In this document: in pieces, positions 33,370-42,717 of the stretch
Layout of the letters: every line of letters starts with the position of its first letter
Position numbering within the stretch: the first letter of the stretch is position 1
Origin: Rikenellaceae bacterium
GTDB taxonomy: Bacteria; Bacteroidota; Bacteroidia; Bacteroidales; Rikenellaceae
Length of the DNA: 64,000 nt
Direction: 5' to 3'
Assembly (NCBI GenBank): GCA_017463585.1
Contig: JAFTOX010000014.1
Coordinates: 1 to 64,000 of the forward strand
Notes under the pieces: generated by a model
What the model saw: only the letters and a program-made list of their open reading frames with translations
The model's database searches: none
What the model was told of the DNA's origin: nothing
Program-made: the position numbers and the translations under genes

Positions 33370-34776
33370 ATGAATATTGCACTAATCATATCATTTTCAA
33401 TCGTTGTGGTGCTACTTTTGGTGGCACTGATCTATTCGCGACGCGAGTTGCGCCAGTCGCGGGCCGAGACTGCGACCGAGCGTGAGGTGGCACGTCGTGA
33501 GGCAGATGAGCAGGCGGCACGAGCCGAGGAGTTGCAGGAGCGTATCGTCGAGCTGACTGCGGCAAAGGGCGAGGCGCAGACCGAGGCGGAGCGTCGTGCG
33601 GTGCGTATCGAGGCTCTCGAAGCGCGTTTGGAGGATCAGCAACGAGCATTCGAACAGGAGCGCGAGGAGCAACGCGAGCAGCAACGTGTGGCAGCCGAGC
33701 AGCAGCGTGCCGAGCAGGAGCAGTTGCAGAAGGTGATGCAGGAGCAATTCCGCAATTTGGCAAGCGATATTTTGGAGGAGAAGAGCCGCGTGTTCCGTCA
33801 GACCAATTCCGAGTCTATCGAGCAGTTGCTCAAACCGTTCCGCGACAATATTGCCGATTTTAAGTTGCGCGTCGAGACGATCCATCGCGACGATGTCGAG
33901 CGCCACGGAGCACTGAAAAACGAGCTTAAAAACCTGATGGAGCTTAACCGTCGTATTACCGACGAGACCAATAATTTGACCGAGGCCATTCGTGGCAATT
34001 CGAAGGTGCAGGGCGATATGGGCGAGATGATTCTGACGACCATTCTCGACCACTCGAACCTCATCAAGGGCGAGCACTACGTGGTGCAGGCCAATCTGAA
34101 AGATGAGGCGGGCAACAACCTGCGTCCCGATGTGATTTTGAACCTGCCCGAGGGTAAGCGTGTGGTGATCGACTCGAAGGTGTCGCTGACGGCTTACCTC
34201 GACTATACACGCGCCGAAACCGATGCCGAGCGCACGTCGGCAATGGCTCGCCATATCGAGTCGATTCGTCAGCATATCAAGGAGTTGAGTCGCAAGGAGT
34301 ATCAGCGATTGCTGGACTGTACGCCCGATTTCGTACTGATGTTCGTGCCTATCGAGTCGGCATTTTTGGAGGCGATGCGCGAGTGCCGCGACGATCTGTG
34401 GTTGGAGGCTTACAACCGTAAGGTGATCCTCTCGTCGCCGACCAATCTGTTTGCGATGTTGAAGTTGGTCGATGATCTGTGGCAGCGCGACAATCGCAAC
34501 CGCAGCACCGAGCGAATCGCCCAACTCGGAGTCAAACTCTACGACCAGTTTGTCCGTTTCGTGGGTGCCTTGGAGGGTGTCGGTAAGGGTCTTGGCGAGG
34601 CGCAACGCAACTACGACGAAGCTTATAAGCGCCTGACGTCGGGCAACGATAACCTTGTCCGCAATAGCGAGCGCTTGCGCCAATACGGTATCAATCCCAA
34701 GAAGTTGCTCAACGCCAATCTGCTCGATGCAGCCGAAGAGTCCGCCGAAGTGTCGAGCGAGAGCGCTGAGAGTTAA
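33370..34776 (+). CDS. rmuC: DNA recombination protein RmuC
   Basis: 468 aa. An N-terminal TM helix (IALIISFSIVVVLLLVALIY), a long Glu/Gln/Arg/Ala coiled coil (~25-150), then the RmuC nuclease-fold domain: QGDMGEMILTTILDHSNL, NLRPDVILNLPEGKRVVIDSKVS (PD-(D/E)xK-like), DFVLMFVPIESAFLEA and NRKVILSSPTNLFAML. Linked to limiting inversions between repeats in E. coli. Monocistronic. Confidence 0.93.
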   Translation: MNIALIISFSIVVVLLLVALIYSRRELRQSRAETATEREVARREADEQAARAEELQERIVELTAAKGEAQTEAERRAVRIEALEARLEDQQRAFEQEREEQREQQRVAAEQQRAEQEQLQKVMQEQFRNLASDILEEKSRVFRQTNSESIEQLLKPFRDNIADFKLRVETIHRDDVERHGALKNELKNLMELNRRITDETNNLTEAIRGNSKVQGDMGEMILTTILDHSNLIKGEHYVVQANLKDEAGNNLRPDVILNLPEGKRVVIDSKVSLTAYLDYTRAETDAERTSAMARHIESIRQHIKELSRKEYQRLLDCTPDFVLMFVPIESAFLEAMRECRDDLWLEAYNRKVILSSPTNLFAMLKLVDDLWQRDNRNRSTERIAQLGVKLYDQFVRFVGALEGVGKGLGEAQRNYDEAYKRLTSGNDNLVRNSERLRQYGINPKKLLNANLLDAAEESAEVSSESAES

Positions 34777-34815
34777 AAAGTGGCGGGCGAACGAATCAAT
34801 TCGCAAGAAATTTAT

Positions 34816-34823
34816 TACCTTTG
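34816..34823 (+). promoter_or_regulatory. Promoter -7 element of aminotransferase gene
   Basis: TACCTTTG, 51 bp before the ATG at 34875. Confidence 0.65.
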
Positions 34824-34874
34824 TGGGTTACATTTGACGAATAACGACAAATACTTAATAATCAATACTCAACT

Positions 34875-36056
34875 ATGAACAAAGTTACTATCGAGCGTTC
34901 ACATCGTTTGGACGGTATCGGCGAGTACTATTTCTCGCGTAAGTTGCGCGAAATCAGCGAAATTGAGGCCGCTACGGGCCGTCAGATCATTCGTTTGGCA
35001 ATGGGTAGTCCCGACCTGCCGCCTCATCAGTCGGTTATCGACCGTCTGTCGAAAGAGGCACAGCGTCCCGATGTTCACAAATATATGTCGTATCAGGGCG
35101 AGCCTATTCTGCGTAAGGCGTTTGCCGATTGGTACAAGCGTTACTACAATGTCGAGGTAGATTTCCGCTCGGAGGTGTTGCCTCTGCTCGGTTCGAAGGA
35201 GGGCTTGATGCACATCTGCCAGACCTTCCTCAATGTGGGCGATAAGGTGTTGGTTCCCAACCCTGGCTATCCTACTTATAGCGCAGCGGTTAAGCTGTCG
35301 GGTGGTGTGATGGTTCCCTACTCGCTGAACAAGCAGACGGGTTTCCTGCCCGATTTCGAGGCTATCGAGGCTGCCGGTTTGGAGGGCGTGAAGATGATGT
35401 TGGTGAACTATCCCAATATGCCGACGGGTCAGACTCCGACTCCCGATCTGTTCGAGAAGCTGGTTGCATTCGGCTCGAAGCACAACATTCTGATTATTCA
35501 CGACAATCCGTATAGCTTTGTGCGTAACCCCAAGCCGATGAGCATTTTGCAGGTTGAGGGCGCAATGGAGGTTGCAATGGAGCTCAACTCGCTGTCGAAG
35601 GGTCATTCGATGGCAGGCTGGCGTGTGGGTGCGATCTTCGCCAAGAAGGAGTGGATCGACGCAATTCTCTGCTTCAAGAGCAATATGGACTCGGGTATGT
35701 TCTATCCTGTGCAGGCTGCTGCCGAGACTGCTCTGTCGTTGGGTGATGAGTGGTTCAAGGAGCTGAACGAGATCTACTATGCTCGCGAGAAGCAGGGCTA
35801 CGAACTGCTTGACGCTCTGGGTTGTACCTATCGCAAGGGTCAGGCTGGTCTGTTCATTTGGGCGGAGCTGCCTGAGAGCTACGAGGGCGATTCGTTCCAA
35901 TTCTCGGACGAGGTGATGGAGAAGTGCGACGTATTCGTAACACCGGGTGCGATCTTCGGTAGCGAGGGCAAGCGTTACGTTCGTATCACTCTGTGCTGCC
36001 CCGCCGAGCTGCTCGAAAAGGCTGCTCAGCGTGTGCGCGAGAGATTGAATAAGTAA
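34875..36056 (+). CDS. PLP-dependent class I/II aminotransferase
   Basis: 393 aa, fold-type I. The PLP Lys is in LNSLSKGHSMAGWRVGA; VPNPGYPTYSAAVKL, NYPNMPTGQTPT, IIHDNPYSF and RYVRITLC are the usual blocks. Similar to aspartate/alanine/methionine-type aminotransferases; it does not look like the canonical DapL sequence. The donor cannot be told from sequence. It has its own promoter and terminator. Confidence 0.9.
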   Translation: MNKVTIERSHRLDGIGEYYFSRKLREISEIEAATGRQIIRLAMGSPDLPPHQSVIDRLSKEAQRPDVHKYMSYQGEPILRKAFADWYKRYYNVEVDFRSEVLPLLGSKEGLMHICQTFLNVGDKVLVPNPGYPTYSAAVKLSGGVMVPYSLNKQTGFLPDFEAIEAAGLEGVKMMLVNYPNMPTGQTPTPDLFEKLVAFGSKHNILIIHDNPYSFVRNPKPMSILQVEGAMEVAMELNSLSKGHSMAGWRVGAIFAKKEWIDAILCFKSNMDSGMFYPVQAAAETALSLGDEWFKELNEIYYAREKQGYELLDALGCTYRKGQAGLFIWAELPESYEGDSFQFSDEVMEKCDVFVTPGAIFGSEGKRYVRITLCCPAELLEKAAQRVRERLNK

Positions 36057-36075
36057 TTCGATCGACCGAACTAAG

Positions 36076-36115
36076 AGGTTGCCCGCGCGCGAGTGCGTTG
36101 TGGGCAACCTTTTTT
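36076..36115 (+). terminator. Terminator after aminotransferase
   Basis: AGGTTGCCC (36076-36084) pairs with GGGCAACCT (36102-36110), then TTTTT; it ends only 13 bp before the WG-kinase start codon. Confidence 0.85.
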
Positions 36116-36127
36116 GTGTGAGCAGTG

Positions 36128-37282
36128 ATGATATTCTCGGTTTTTCAATATTTGAAGGCGTTGGCCGATCCCGTTGGGCGTTTCCGTACGCTCGGCGTGC
36201 CACGTGTTGTGCCTGCGGGGAGCTTCCGCACGGGTAACGACGCGGTGGTCTTTCGTGTTGTGAGCGAGGGTCGGACGATGATGCTCAAATGTTATCTGCG
36301 ATCGCCTCAAATGATTGAGGCGCGTTGTGCCTGCTCGCAACGAACGCCACTGACGGCCTATTGTCGGTGGCTCGATCGGGAGCTGACGATTGATGACGAT
36401 GCGGGCGGAACGACCGAGGTGGGAGTTACGGTGGGCGAGTGGATCGAAGGACGTACGTTGGCCGATGAGATTTTGGACGCAGTGGTTGAGCGCGATACGG
36501 AGCGATTGGCTCGGTTGTCAGCTGAGTTTGATCGGTTGGCATTGGCGTTGCTTGGGCAGGAGTGGGCGCACGGTGATCTGAAACCCGAAAACATCGTCTG
36601 CTCGCCGAACGGTATGCGGTTGATTGATATCGATTCGATCTATACGCCCGAACTTGCGGGGCTGACCACGACGCAACTCGGTACGGAGGGGTATCGCCAC
36701 CCGTCGCGTACGGAGAGTGATTTCGATCGCCATCTGGACGACTATCCGATTGCGCTGATATCGACGACGTTGGCCGCCTTGGCACTCGATTACGATCTCT
36801 ATCGTCGCAACGATCGGGGCGATGGAGTGCTCATCGATCCTTCGGAGGCTGTTGCAGGAACGAGCGCGATTGTGGCGGAGATCGAACGCCTGTTTGCACG
36901 TGCGGGCGACGCGGCTCACGCGGTGATACTCAATAGCTTACTTACGCCTACGCATCACATTGAAGGATTGCACGAGGCGCTGCTACAAGCTGTCGAAGGT
37001 GTGCCCGACACCGACAATCTGGAACTCGCGCCACGAGGTGGTCGTTGGGGTTATACCGATACGCAGGGTCGCTGGGTGATACAGCCCGTTTATCGGAGTG
37101 CGTTCGATTTTCGTGATGGTTATGCGGCGGTGCAGTTGGGCGACGTATGGCAATATATCGACCGCCACGCTCGACAGAAGATGATCTGTGCGGAGGCCTC
37201 GGCAATCAAGTCGGTGCGCAATGGTCGGGCACGTCTGCTGATTGATGGCGAGTGGGTGGAGCGCGAGATTGATGAGAATTAA
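36128..37282 (+). CDS. Protein kinase-like protein with C-terminal WG repeats
   Basis: 384 aa. Kinase landmarks all present: Lys54 in MMLKCYL (ATP-anchoring), HGDLKPEN with Asp150 and Asn155 (catalytic loop), and LIDIDS with Asp167 (DFG position). After a helical lobe, residues ~290-375 hold WG-type repeats (GGRWGYTDTQGRWVIQPVY...GDVWQYIDRHA) ending NGRARLLIDGEWVE. The same tail is found in the pseudokinase at 40351-41616. The ATG at 36128 is preferred over the GTG at 36125. No TAnnTTTG element is seen; readthrough of the preceding terminator or a cryptic promoter is needed. Confidence 0.8.
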   Translation: MIFSVFQYLKALADPVGRFRTLGVPRVVPAGSFRTGNDAVVFRVVSEGRTMMLKCYLRSPQMIEARCACSQRTPLTAYCRWLDRELTIDDDAGGTTEVGVTVGEWIEGRTLADEILDAVVERDTERLARLSAEFDRLALALLGQEWAHGDLKPENIVCSPNGMRLIDIDSIYTPELAGLTTTQLGTEGYRHPSRTESDFDRHLDDYPIALISTTLAALALDYDLYRRNDRGDGVLIDPSEAVAGTSAIVAEIERLFARAGDAAHAVILNSLLTPTHHIEGLHEALLQAVEGVPDTDNLELAPRGGRWGYTDTQGRWVIQPVYRSAFDFRDGYAAVQLGDVWQYIDRHARQKMICAEASAIKSVRNGRARLLIDGEWVEREIDEN

Positions 37283-37306
37283 GCGGAAACAGCCATATAA
37301 TTAAGG

Positions 37307-37332
37307 TATATTTGCGAAAAAACGCTAACTTT
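37307..37332 (+). promoter_or_regulatory. Two tandem -7 elements before nadC
   Basis: TATATTTG (37307-37314) and TAACTTTG (37325-37332) lie 18 bp apart in the nadC leader, suggesting two start points. Confidence 0.6.
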
Positions 37333-37367
37333 GTCCCATTGTAAATAAACAAAAACTATATAAAACT

Positions 37368-38219
37368 ATGAAAGCTGAATACATTCCCTTCGTTGAAGAG
37401 TTGATCGAACTTGCTATTAAAGAGGATATTGGCGATGGTGATCACACCTCGCTCTGCTGCATTCCTGCCGAGGAGCGCGGTCGTATGCGCCTGCTGTGCA
37501 AGCAGGAGGGTATCATTGCGGGTATCGAGGTTGCACAGATGGTGCTCAACCGTCTGGATCCCGAGATGGAGTTCGAGCAGCTGCTCGAAGATGGTACTCG
37601 CGTGAAGGTGGGCGACGTTGCGTTCTACGTGTCGGGTCGTCTGCAATCGTTGTTGCAGGCTGAGCGTATTCTGCTCAATATTATGCAGCGAATGAGTGGC
37701 GTGGCGACTCAGACGGCGGTCTATGCTGATCGCTTGGAGGGTCTGAAAACCAAAGTGTTGGATACCCGTAAGACCACACCCGGTATGCGCGTGCTGGACA
37801 AAATGGCTGTGAAGATCGGCGGTGGCGAGAACCACCGTATCGGTCTGTTCGATATGATTCTTTTGAAGGACAACCATATCGACTTCGCGGGTGGTGTGGA
37901 GCAGGCGCTGACCAAGTGCCGCGAGTATCTGGCTCGCACGGGTCGCAACTTGAAGATCGAAATCGAGGTGCGCACGTTGGAGAACATCGACGAGGTCTTT
38001 GCTGCGGGCGGTGCCGATCGCATTATGCTCGATAACTTCTCGCTCGAAATGACGCGCGAGGCTGTGAAGCGCATTGCAGGTCGTTGCGAGATCGAGTCGA
38101 GTGGCGGTATCACGCTCGATACGCTGCGCGACTATGCCGAGTGCGGTGTCGATTTCGTGTCGGTGGGTGCGCTGACTCACCAGATCAAGAGCCTCGATAT
38201 GAGCTTGAAGGCTTGCTAA
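37368..38219 (+). CDS. nadC: Nicotinate-nucleotide pyrophosphorylase (carboxylating)
   Basis: 283 aa. Converts quinolinate and PRPP to nicotinate mononucleotide in de novo NAD synthesis. Motifs: EDIGDGDHTS, ERILLNIMQRMSGVAT, DTRKTTPGMRVLDKMAV, GGGENHRIGLFDMILLKDNH, IEIEVRTLEN, IMLDNF and ESSGGIT...GVDFVSVGALTH. nadE is also in the window, but nadA/nadB are not. Leads a two-gene unit with the DPP-IV gene 10 bp on. Confidence 0.96.
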   Translation: MKAEYIPFVEELIELAIKEDIGDGDHTSLCCIPAEERGRMRLLCKQEGIIAGIEVAQMVLNRLDPEMEFEQLLEDGTRVKVGDVAFYVSGRLQSLLQAERILLNIMQRMSGVATQTAVYADRLEGLKTKVLDTRKTTPGMRVLDKMAVKIGGGENHRIGLFDMILLKDNHIDFAGGVEQALTKCREYLARTGRNLKIEIEVRTLENIDEVFAAGGADRIMLDNFSLEMTREAVKRIAGRCEIESSGGITLDTLRDYAECGVDFVSVGALTHQIKSLDMSLKAC

Positions 38220-38229
38220 ACGATTGACT

Positions 38230-40365
38230 ATGAAGAAAGTATTTTTATTCGTAGCTTTGGTGTTGGCTGCCGTTGCCAATGCCGCAGAGCCTTATACCTA
38301 TACTGATATTGTCCGCCTCAGCGCCAAGCAACGCTCGGTCTATGGACTGCGCTCGACTGCCGACGGTGAGCACTATACGGCAATGGTCGGCGGATCGGTG
38401 TGCCGTTTTGCGTACGCTACGGGCGCACAGACCGATGTGATCTACGACGCAAAGGCGGAGGGAGCAGTACGTGTGGGCGACTATGAGTTCTCGCAGGACG
38501 AGAGCCTGCTGCTCATTTCGTCGAATCACTCGCCGATCTATCGCCATTCGTTCACAGCCGATTACTATGTCGCAAAGGTCGGAGGTCGTGCCGAGGAACT
38601 TGCTCCCGAGATCGAGGGCAAGCGCGACGCAGTCATCTCGCCCGACAATCGTTGGGTCGGTTTTGTGGCTGAGAATGACCTCTATATCGCTGATATGCAG
38701 AACGGTGGCGCGGTGCGACGCTTGACAACCGACGGCAAGCGCAACCACATTATCAACGGCGCAACGGATTGGGTCTATGAGGAGGAGTTTGCATTTACGC
38801 GAGCGTTTGCCTTCTCGCCCGATGGTGCGAAGGTTGCCTACCTGCGTTTCGACGAGAGCGAGGTCGAGGAGTTTGAAATGATGCGCTACGATGCCCAACT
38901 CTACAATCGCCCTTACAAATTCAAGTATCCGAAGGCTGGCGAACGTAACTCGACGGTCGAGTTGTATGTCTATGATATTGCAACGGGTGCTCGCACGAAG
39001 GTCGATGTGGGCAGCGAGAGCGATCAATATATTCCCCGCATTGGCTGGACGCCACGCGGTGAGTTGTATTTCTTCCGCGAGAATCGCCTGCAAAACCACT
39101 TCGAGGTGCTGTTGGCGTCGGCCGATGGAGCGTCGCGAGTGATCTACGATGAGCGTTCGCCGCGCTATGTCGAGCGTGTCGATGATCGTACGGTTACGTT
39201 CCTCGCGGACGGCGATCGCTTTGTGGTGCGCAACGAAACCGAGAGCGGATATATGCACCTCTACCTTTACAGCGTGTCGCGTGGTCGCCTGCGAGCACTG
39301 ACCGAGGGCGCGTGGGAAGTAACTGAGGTTGTTGAGGTTACGGACGAGCGTGTCTATTACCTCTCGACCGAAACCTCGCCCTTGCGTCGTAATCTTTACT
39401 CGGTGAAACTCAATGGTCGTGATAAGCGTCGTATTACCGAGCGCGATGGTATGTATCGCATTGCGCCCAGCCGCGGTATGCGCTACTATATCAGCTATTT
39501 CTCGTCGGCAGACGATCCGCAGACCGTAACTTTGCATCGTGCCGATGGCGAGCTGGTGCGTGTTTTGGAGGACAATGCCGACTATGTGAAGGCGACAATC
39601 GACCTGCCGCGTAAGGAGTTCTTTACATTTACAACGGAGCGTGGCGACCGCCTGAATGGATATATGGTGCGTCCGTCGGATTTCGACAAGACGAAGAAAT
39701 ATCCTGTGCTGATGACTCAATATTCGGGTCCGGGCTCGCAGAGCGTGGCTGATAGTTGGGCGCTCGGTTGGGAGGACGCAATGGTGCAGAATGGCTATGT
39801 TGTTGTATGCGTCGATGGACGTGGAACGGGCTTCCGTGGTGAGGAGTTCAAGAAGCTGACCTACGGACAGTTGGGTCGCTTGGAGGTCGAGGATCAGATC
39901 TCGGCGGCGCGCTATCTGCAAACGCTCGCGTGGGTCGATTCGGAGCGAATCGGTATCTACGGTTGGAGCTATGGCGGCTTTATGGCGTTGGGTGCGGCGC
40001 TGCGTGGTGGCGACCTGTTCAAGATGGCAATCGCGGTGGCACCCGTAACCTCGTGGCGCTACTACGACTCGGTCTATACGGAGGTCTATAATGGTCTGCC
40101 TCAGCAGAATGCAGCGGGTTATGACGATAATTCGCCGATCAACTTTGCCGAGGGTCTGTCGCCTCGCACCTCGTTGCTGATTATCCACGGCACGGGCGAC
40201 GATAATGTCCATTTCCAGAATACGGTCGAGATGGTGCGCGCACTGAATCGTGCGGGCAAGCAGTTCGATCTGGCAATCTATCCCGACGACAACCATTCGA
40301 TGGTACCTGCGGGTCGCATTCACGTGCGCGAGCGTATGGTGCGCTACACGTTAGAGAATCTCTAA
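38230..40365 (+). CDS. S9B dipeptidyl peptidase IV
   Basis: 711 aa with a signal peptide (MKKVFLFVALVLAAVANA). N-terminal beta-propeller with the substrate-binding double Glu in DWVYEEEFAF, then an alpha/beta-hydrolase domain: nucleophile GWSYGGFMALG, Asp in HGTGDDNVHFQN and His in YPDDNHSM. Removes X-Pro dipeptides in the periplasm or at the surface. The start is set at the ATG at 38230; a TTG six bases upstream is unlikely. Confidence 0.94.
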   Translation: MKKVFLFVALVLAAVANAAEPYTYTDIVRLSAKQRSVYGLRSTADGEHYTAMVGGSVCRFAYATGAQTDVIYDAKAEGAVRVGDYEFSQDESLLLISSNHSPIYRHSFTADYYVAKVGGRAEELAPEIEGKRDAVISPDNRWVGFVAENDLYIADMQNGGAVRRLTTDGKRNHIINGATDWVYEEEFAFTRAFAFSPDGAKVAYLRFDESEVEEFEMMRYDAQLYNRPYKFKYPKAGERNSTVELYVYDIATGARTKVDVGSESDQYIPRIGWTPRGELYFFRENRLQNHFEVLLASADGASRVIYDERSPRYVERVDDRTVTFLADGDRFVVRNETESGYMHLYLYSVSRGRLRALTEGAWEVTEVVEVTDERVYYLSTETSPLRRNLYSVKLNGRDKRRITERDGMYRIAPSRGMRYYISYFSSADDPQTVTLHRADGELVRVLEDNADYVKATIDLPRKEFFTFTTERGDRLNGYMVRPSDFDKTKKYPVLMTQYSGPGSQSVADSWALGWEDAMVQNGYVVVCVDGRGTGFRGEEFKKLTYGQLGRLEVEDQISAARYLQTLAWVDSERIGIYGWSYGGFMALGAALRGGDLFKMAIAVAPVTSWRYYDSVYTEVYNGLPQQNAAGYDDNSPINFAEGLSPRTSLLIIHGTGDDNVHFQNTVEMVRALNRAGKQFDLAIYPDDNHSMVPAGRIHVRERMVRYTLENL

Positions 40366-41616
40366 ACCGTCGATGTCAATCTCCAATGGCCGCCCGTTGA
40401 GAACCACTCGCGCGCGGCCATTTTTATATTCGTAGGCGTCGTCATATTGCAGTGCGATGATCTCGCAACCGTGCGTGTCGATGTAACCCCAGCGACCGTC
40501 GGTGCGTGCCGCAATACGGTGGTCGACGCACTCGCCCAAGTAGTCGTAGTAACGGCTTATGCGACGGCCGAGCGAATCGTAGAGTGACCAGCCGTGATCG
40601 TTGAGAACGGTTGCGGCGTTGTAGTCGACCGCCCAAATTACGACCGTGTGCTCAGGTGCAATGATCCACTCGCCCTGCTTGTTGATCAGACCCGCTCCTG
40701 CCGAGGTTTCGACTACGGCGCGCCCTTCGTGAAATGGCTCGACGTGAGTGAATTGCGGTTCGATGATGACGTTGTTCAACATATCGAGATAGCCGTAACG
40801 CTCGCCCTCACGGAAGGCAATTCGATCTTCGGTGACAATCCCGATCCACTCACGATTTGAGAAATCTATGCGGTCGAGCAACTTGCGTGTAATCTGTTGA
40901 ATATTCTCGTTCGGTCGCTTTGCGGTTTGCACCTTTGCCTCGCCCGCAATGATCCGCAAACGAGCGCAAAGCTCGGTGCGATCTGCCGTTGTAAGTAATT
41001 CAGCAATAGGCGGATAAACTGCATTCGGGATAGCCGTTTGAAGAATCTGGTAAGTGATTTCGACAATGGCACGGTGATCGTCCGTGGAGCGCTCGAGGCG
41101 GGCGTGGTGCAACCCGCAGAGGGTCATTCCGCCGTCCGCGCGAACAATGATACGCGAGGTCGAGAGAGCTCGGTGCGAGAATGGAATCTCAGCCAATGCC
41201 TCGGCTGTTGTAATCCACTCGGCGGCCAATCGTCGAGCCCGTTTGGCGGGTACTCCTGCACTCAAAATTCGGTCGAGTGGCTCACCTTCGGGCAATACCT
41301 CAATCACGATGTCGCTCAGCTGCTCACCAATGCGCAACTCATTGTGCAACAATCTGTAACCCGCTAAAAGAGGAGTGTCTACACGCTTCAATGCGGCGGT
41401 CAATCGGGCAGCGTCGAGGGTGGCCGAGGGGTCGATCGGACAACAGATACGACATGGCTGACTGTGCCATGTGGCGTCGAGTTCGACATAGCGGCTCGAT
41501 GTGCGCATTTGCGGTAGTCCCTCCTCACCGACCGTGAGGCGTACGCCTTGCAGATTCGAGTAGGCTCGATCGCCTGCCCCGACAGCTACGATATAATCAC
41601 TTATCGAATTGATCAT
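40351..41616 (-). CDS. Pseudokinase-like protein with C-terminal WG repeats
   Basis: 421 aa. A degenerate kinase lobe is suggested by VLPEGEPLDRIL (hinge) and SHRALSTSRIIV in the catalytic-loop place, where the Asp is Ala150 and the Asn is Arg155; the DFG site reads CGL (167-169). WG repeats fill ~265-405 (GERYGYLDMLNNVIIEPQF, GEWIIAPE, DGRWGYIDTHGCEIIALQY). The tail NGRARVVLNGRPLEIDI mirrors the WG kinase at 36128. The gene starts two bases after the vWA stop codon, so translation is coupled, and it ends 3'-overlapping the DPP-IV gene by 15 bp. Confidence 0.72.
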   Translation of the reverse strand: MINSISDYIVAVGAGDRAYSNLQGVRLTVGEEGLPQMRTSSRYVELDATWHSQPCRICCPIDPSATLDAARLTAALKRVDTPLLAGYRLLHNELRIGEQLSDIVIEVLPEGEPLDRILSAGVPAKRARRLAAEWITTAEALAEIPFSHRALSTSRIIVRADGGMTLCGLHHARLERSTDDHRAIVEITYQILQTAIPNAVYPPIAELLTTADRTELCARLRIIAGEAKVQTAKRPNENIQQITRKLLDRIDFSNREWIGIVTEDRIAFREGERYGYLDMLNNVIIEPQFTHVEPFHEGRAVVETSAGAGLINKQGEWIIAPEHTVVIWAVDYNAATVLNDHGWSLYDSLGRRISRYYDYLGECVDHRIAARTDGRWGYIDTHGCEIIALQYDDAYEYKNGRARVVLNGRPLEIDIDGLEIL

Positions 41617-41618
41617 CA

Positions 41619-42440
41619 CTACATTACATTTAGACTGATTGAACCGATGTTCATCATTGCAACCACCTCGGCAGCCGAGGCATTGAAGCACATACCGCGA
41701 TAGCGCGTGCCTACCGTCTCGCCACGTAGCGAGGCGATTGCGGGTGCATAGTTTGCGGGCATTTCGCTGGCGCACTCATAGAGCAGACGCGCGTAGTAGT
41801 TGCCTCCCAATTCATCGACTGACTGCGGAAAGACGACCGATCGTTCGCTCTCGCCCGAAGCCAAATGTATGTTGATTAGCAACGCATTACCGTCGGCTGT
41901 GGCATAGCTGCGCAGGCGTTCGCTGATCTCAGCAATGTCGGCGTGGTCGCCGTCCGACGCCTCTCCGTCGGTGATATTAAATATCGTGGGCGGATAACTT
42001 TGCGCATTTTCGGGGCGTGCGCACCACTCCTCGACCATCTCGCACGCTTCGAGCAGAGCCTCGAACATCGGTGTCGCTCCCTCGGCTGCGGGCGCAACCC
42101 AACGGGGTAGTGCGAAACCGCTCCGCGAGGACATAGCTTGCATCATCTGTTCGAACTCGGTGATCGGAATGAAACCTTTACTCTCGCCGATTATGGGTTG
42201 GAGAGCGTCGCCCGCATAGCCAATCAGCGCCACATCGAAGTAGTTGCGTACGCCGTCGCTACGGCGGGCACGGCAGAGCAATTCGAAGATCAGTCGGTTG
42301 GTCACTTCGGCCAGCGCTTCGGCTTTTGTGAGGCGTTGTCCGTTGAAGGTGATCTGCTCGGCCATCGACCCCGAGCGGTCGAGTAAAATGATGAATGCCG
42401 TGCGATTACGGCTGTTGATTGTAGCGCTGTACTTTTGCAT
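41619..42440 (-). CDS. von Willebrand factor A domain protein
   Basis: 273 aa. A single vWA domain with a complete MIDAS D-x-S-x-S (LLDRSGSM, Asp21/Ser23/Ser25), the Thr region GATPMFEALLEAC and the Asp strand IFNITDGEASDGDH. No signal peptide or TM, so cytoplasmic. Coupled with the WG pseudokinase downstream. vWA/kinase/phosphatase triads occur in TerY-type bacterial modules; here a phosphatase is not seen. The start at 42440 (MQKYSATINS) is chosen over an upstream in-frame codon without support. Confidence 0.85.
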   Translation of the reverse strand: MQKYSATINSRNRTAFIILLDRSGSMAEQITFNGQRLTKAEALAEVTNRLIFELLCRARRSDGVRNYFDVALIGYAGDALQPIIGESKGFIPITEFEQMMQAMSSRSGFALPRWVAPAAEGATPMFEALLEACEMVEEWCARPENAQSYPPTIFNITDGEASDGDHADIAEISERLRSYATADGNALLINIHLASGESERSVVFPQSVDELGGNYYARLLYECASEMPANYAPAIASLRGETVGTRYRGMCFNASAAEVVAMMNIGSISLNVM

Positions 42441-42673
42441 TGTAATCAAGTTTGAATATGCGAAATTAGAAACAATTTCTTTATTTATTGAGCAAATTGC
42501 GAACAAAAATATTCAATTTTATATCTTTTTGTCCTATTCGATCGAGCTAATATTGTAATTTCGCGCAAATATTGTAATATTTTCACACTTTGTCGTCGGG
42601 GCTGTTTGTGCTATAACCTCGCCCAATGAAAATAAATTCCGACACGAAGAGCGCATTTTTGTGCGGAATAGTG

Positions 42674-42681
42674 TAACTTTG
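42674..42681 (+). promoter_or_regulatory. Promoter -7 element of mazG
   Basis: TAACTTTG, 36 bp before the mazG ATG at 42718. The rest of 42441-42673 is AT-rich spacer with a bulged hairpin at 42635-42669 and no gene. Confidence 0.6.
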
Positions 42682-42717
42682 CGCTACAATAAAGTAAAAC
42701 CGAAAAATTGAGATATG

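Noticed and set aside
34875-36056. LL-diaminopimelate aminotransferase
   Set aside because: It is in the same fold class, but its N-terminal and active-site blocks do not look like canonical DapL and no dap gene is adjacent; left as a generic aminotransferase.
36128-42440. WG/vWA genes as a known phage-defence system
   Set aside because: No nuclease, NTPase, TIR or membrane-pore effector is encoded nearby, and housekeeping genes (nadC, DPP-IV) lie between.
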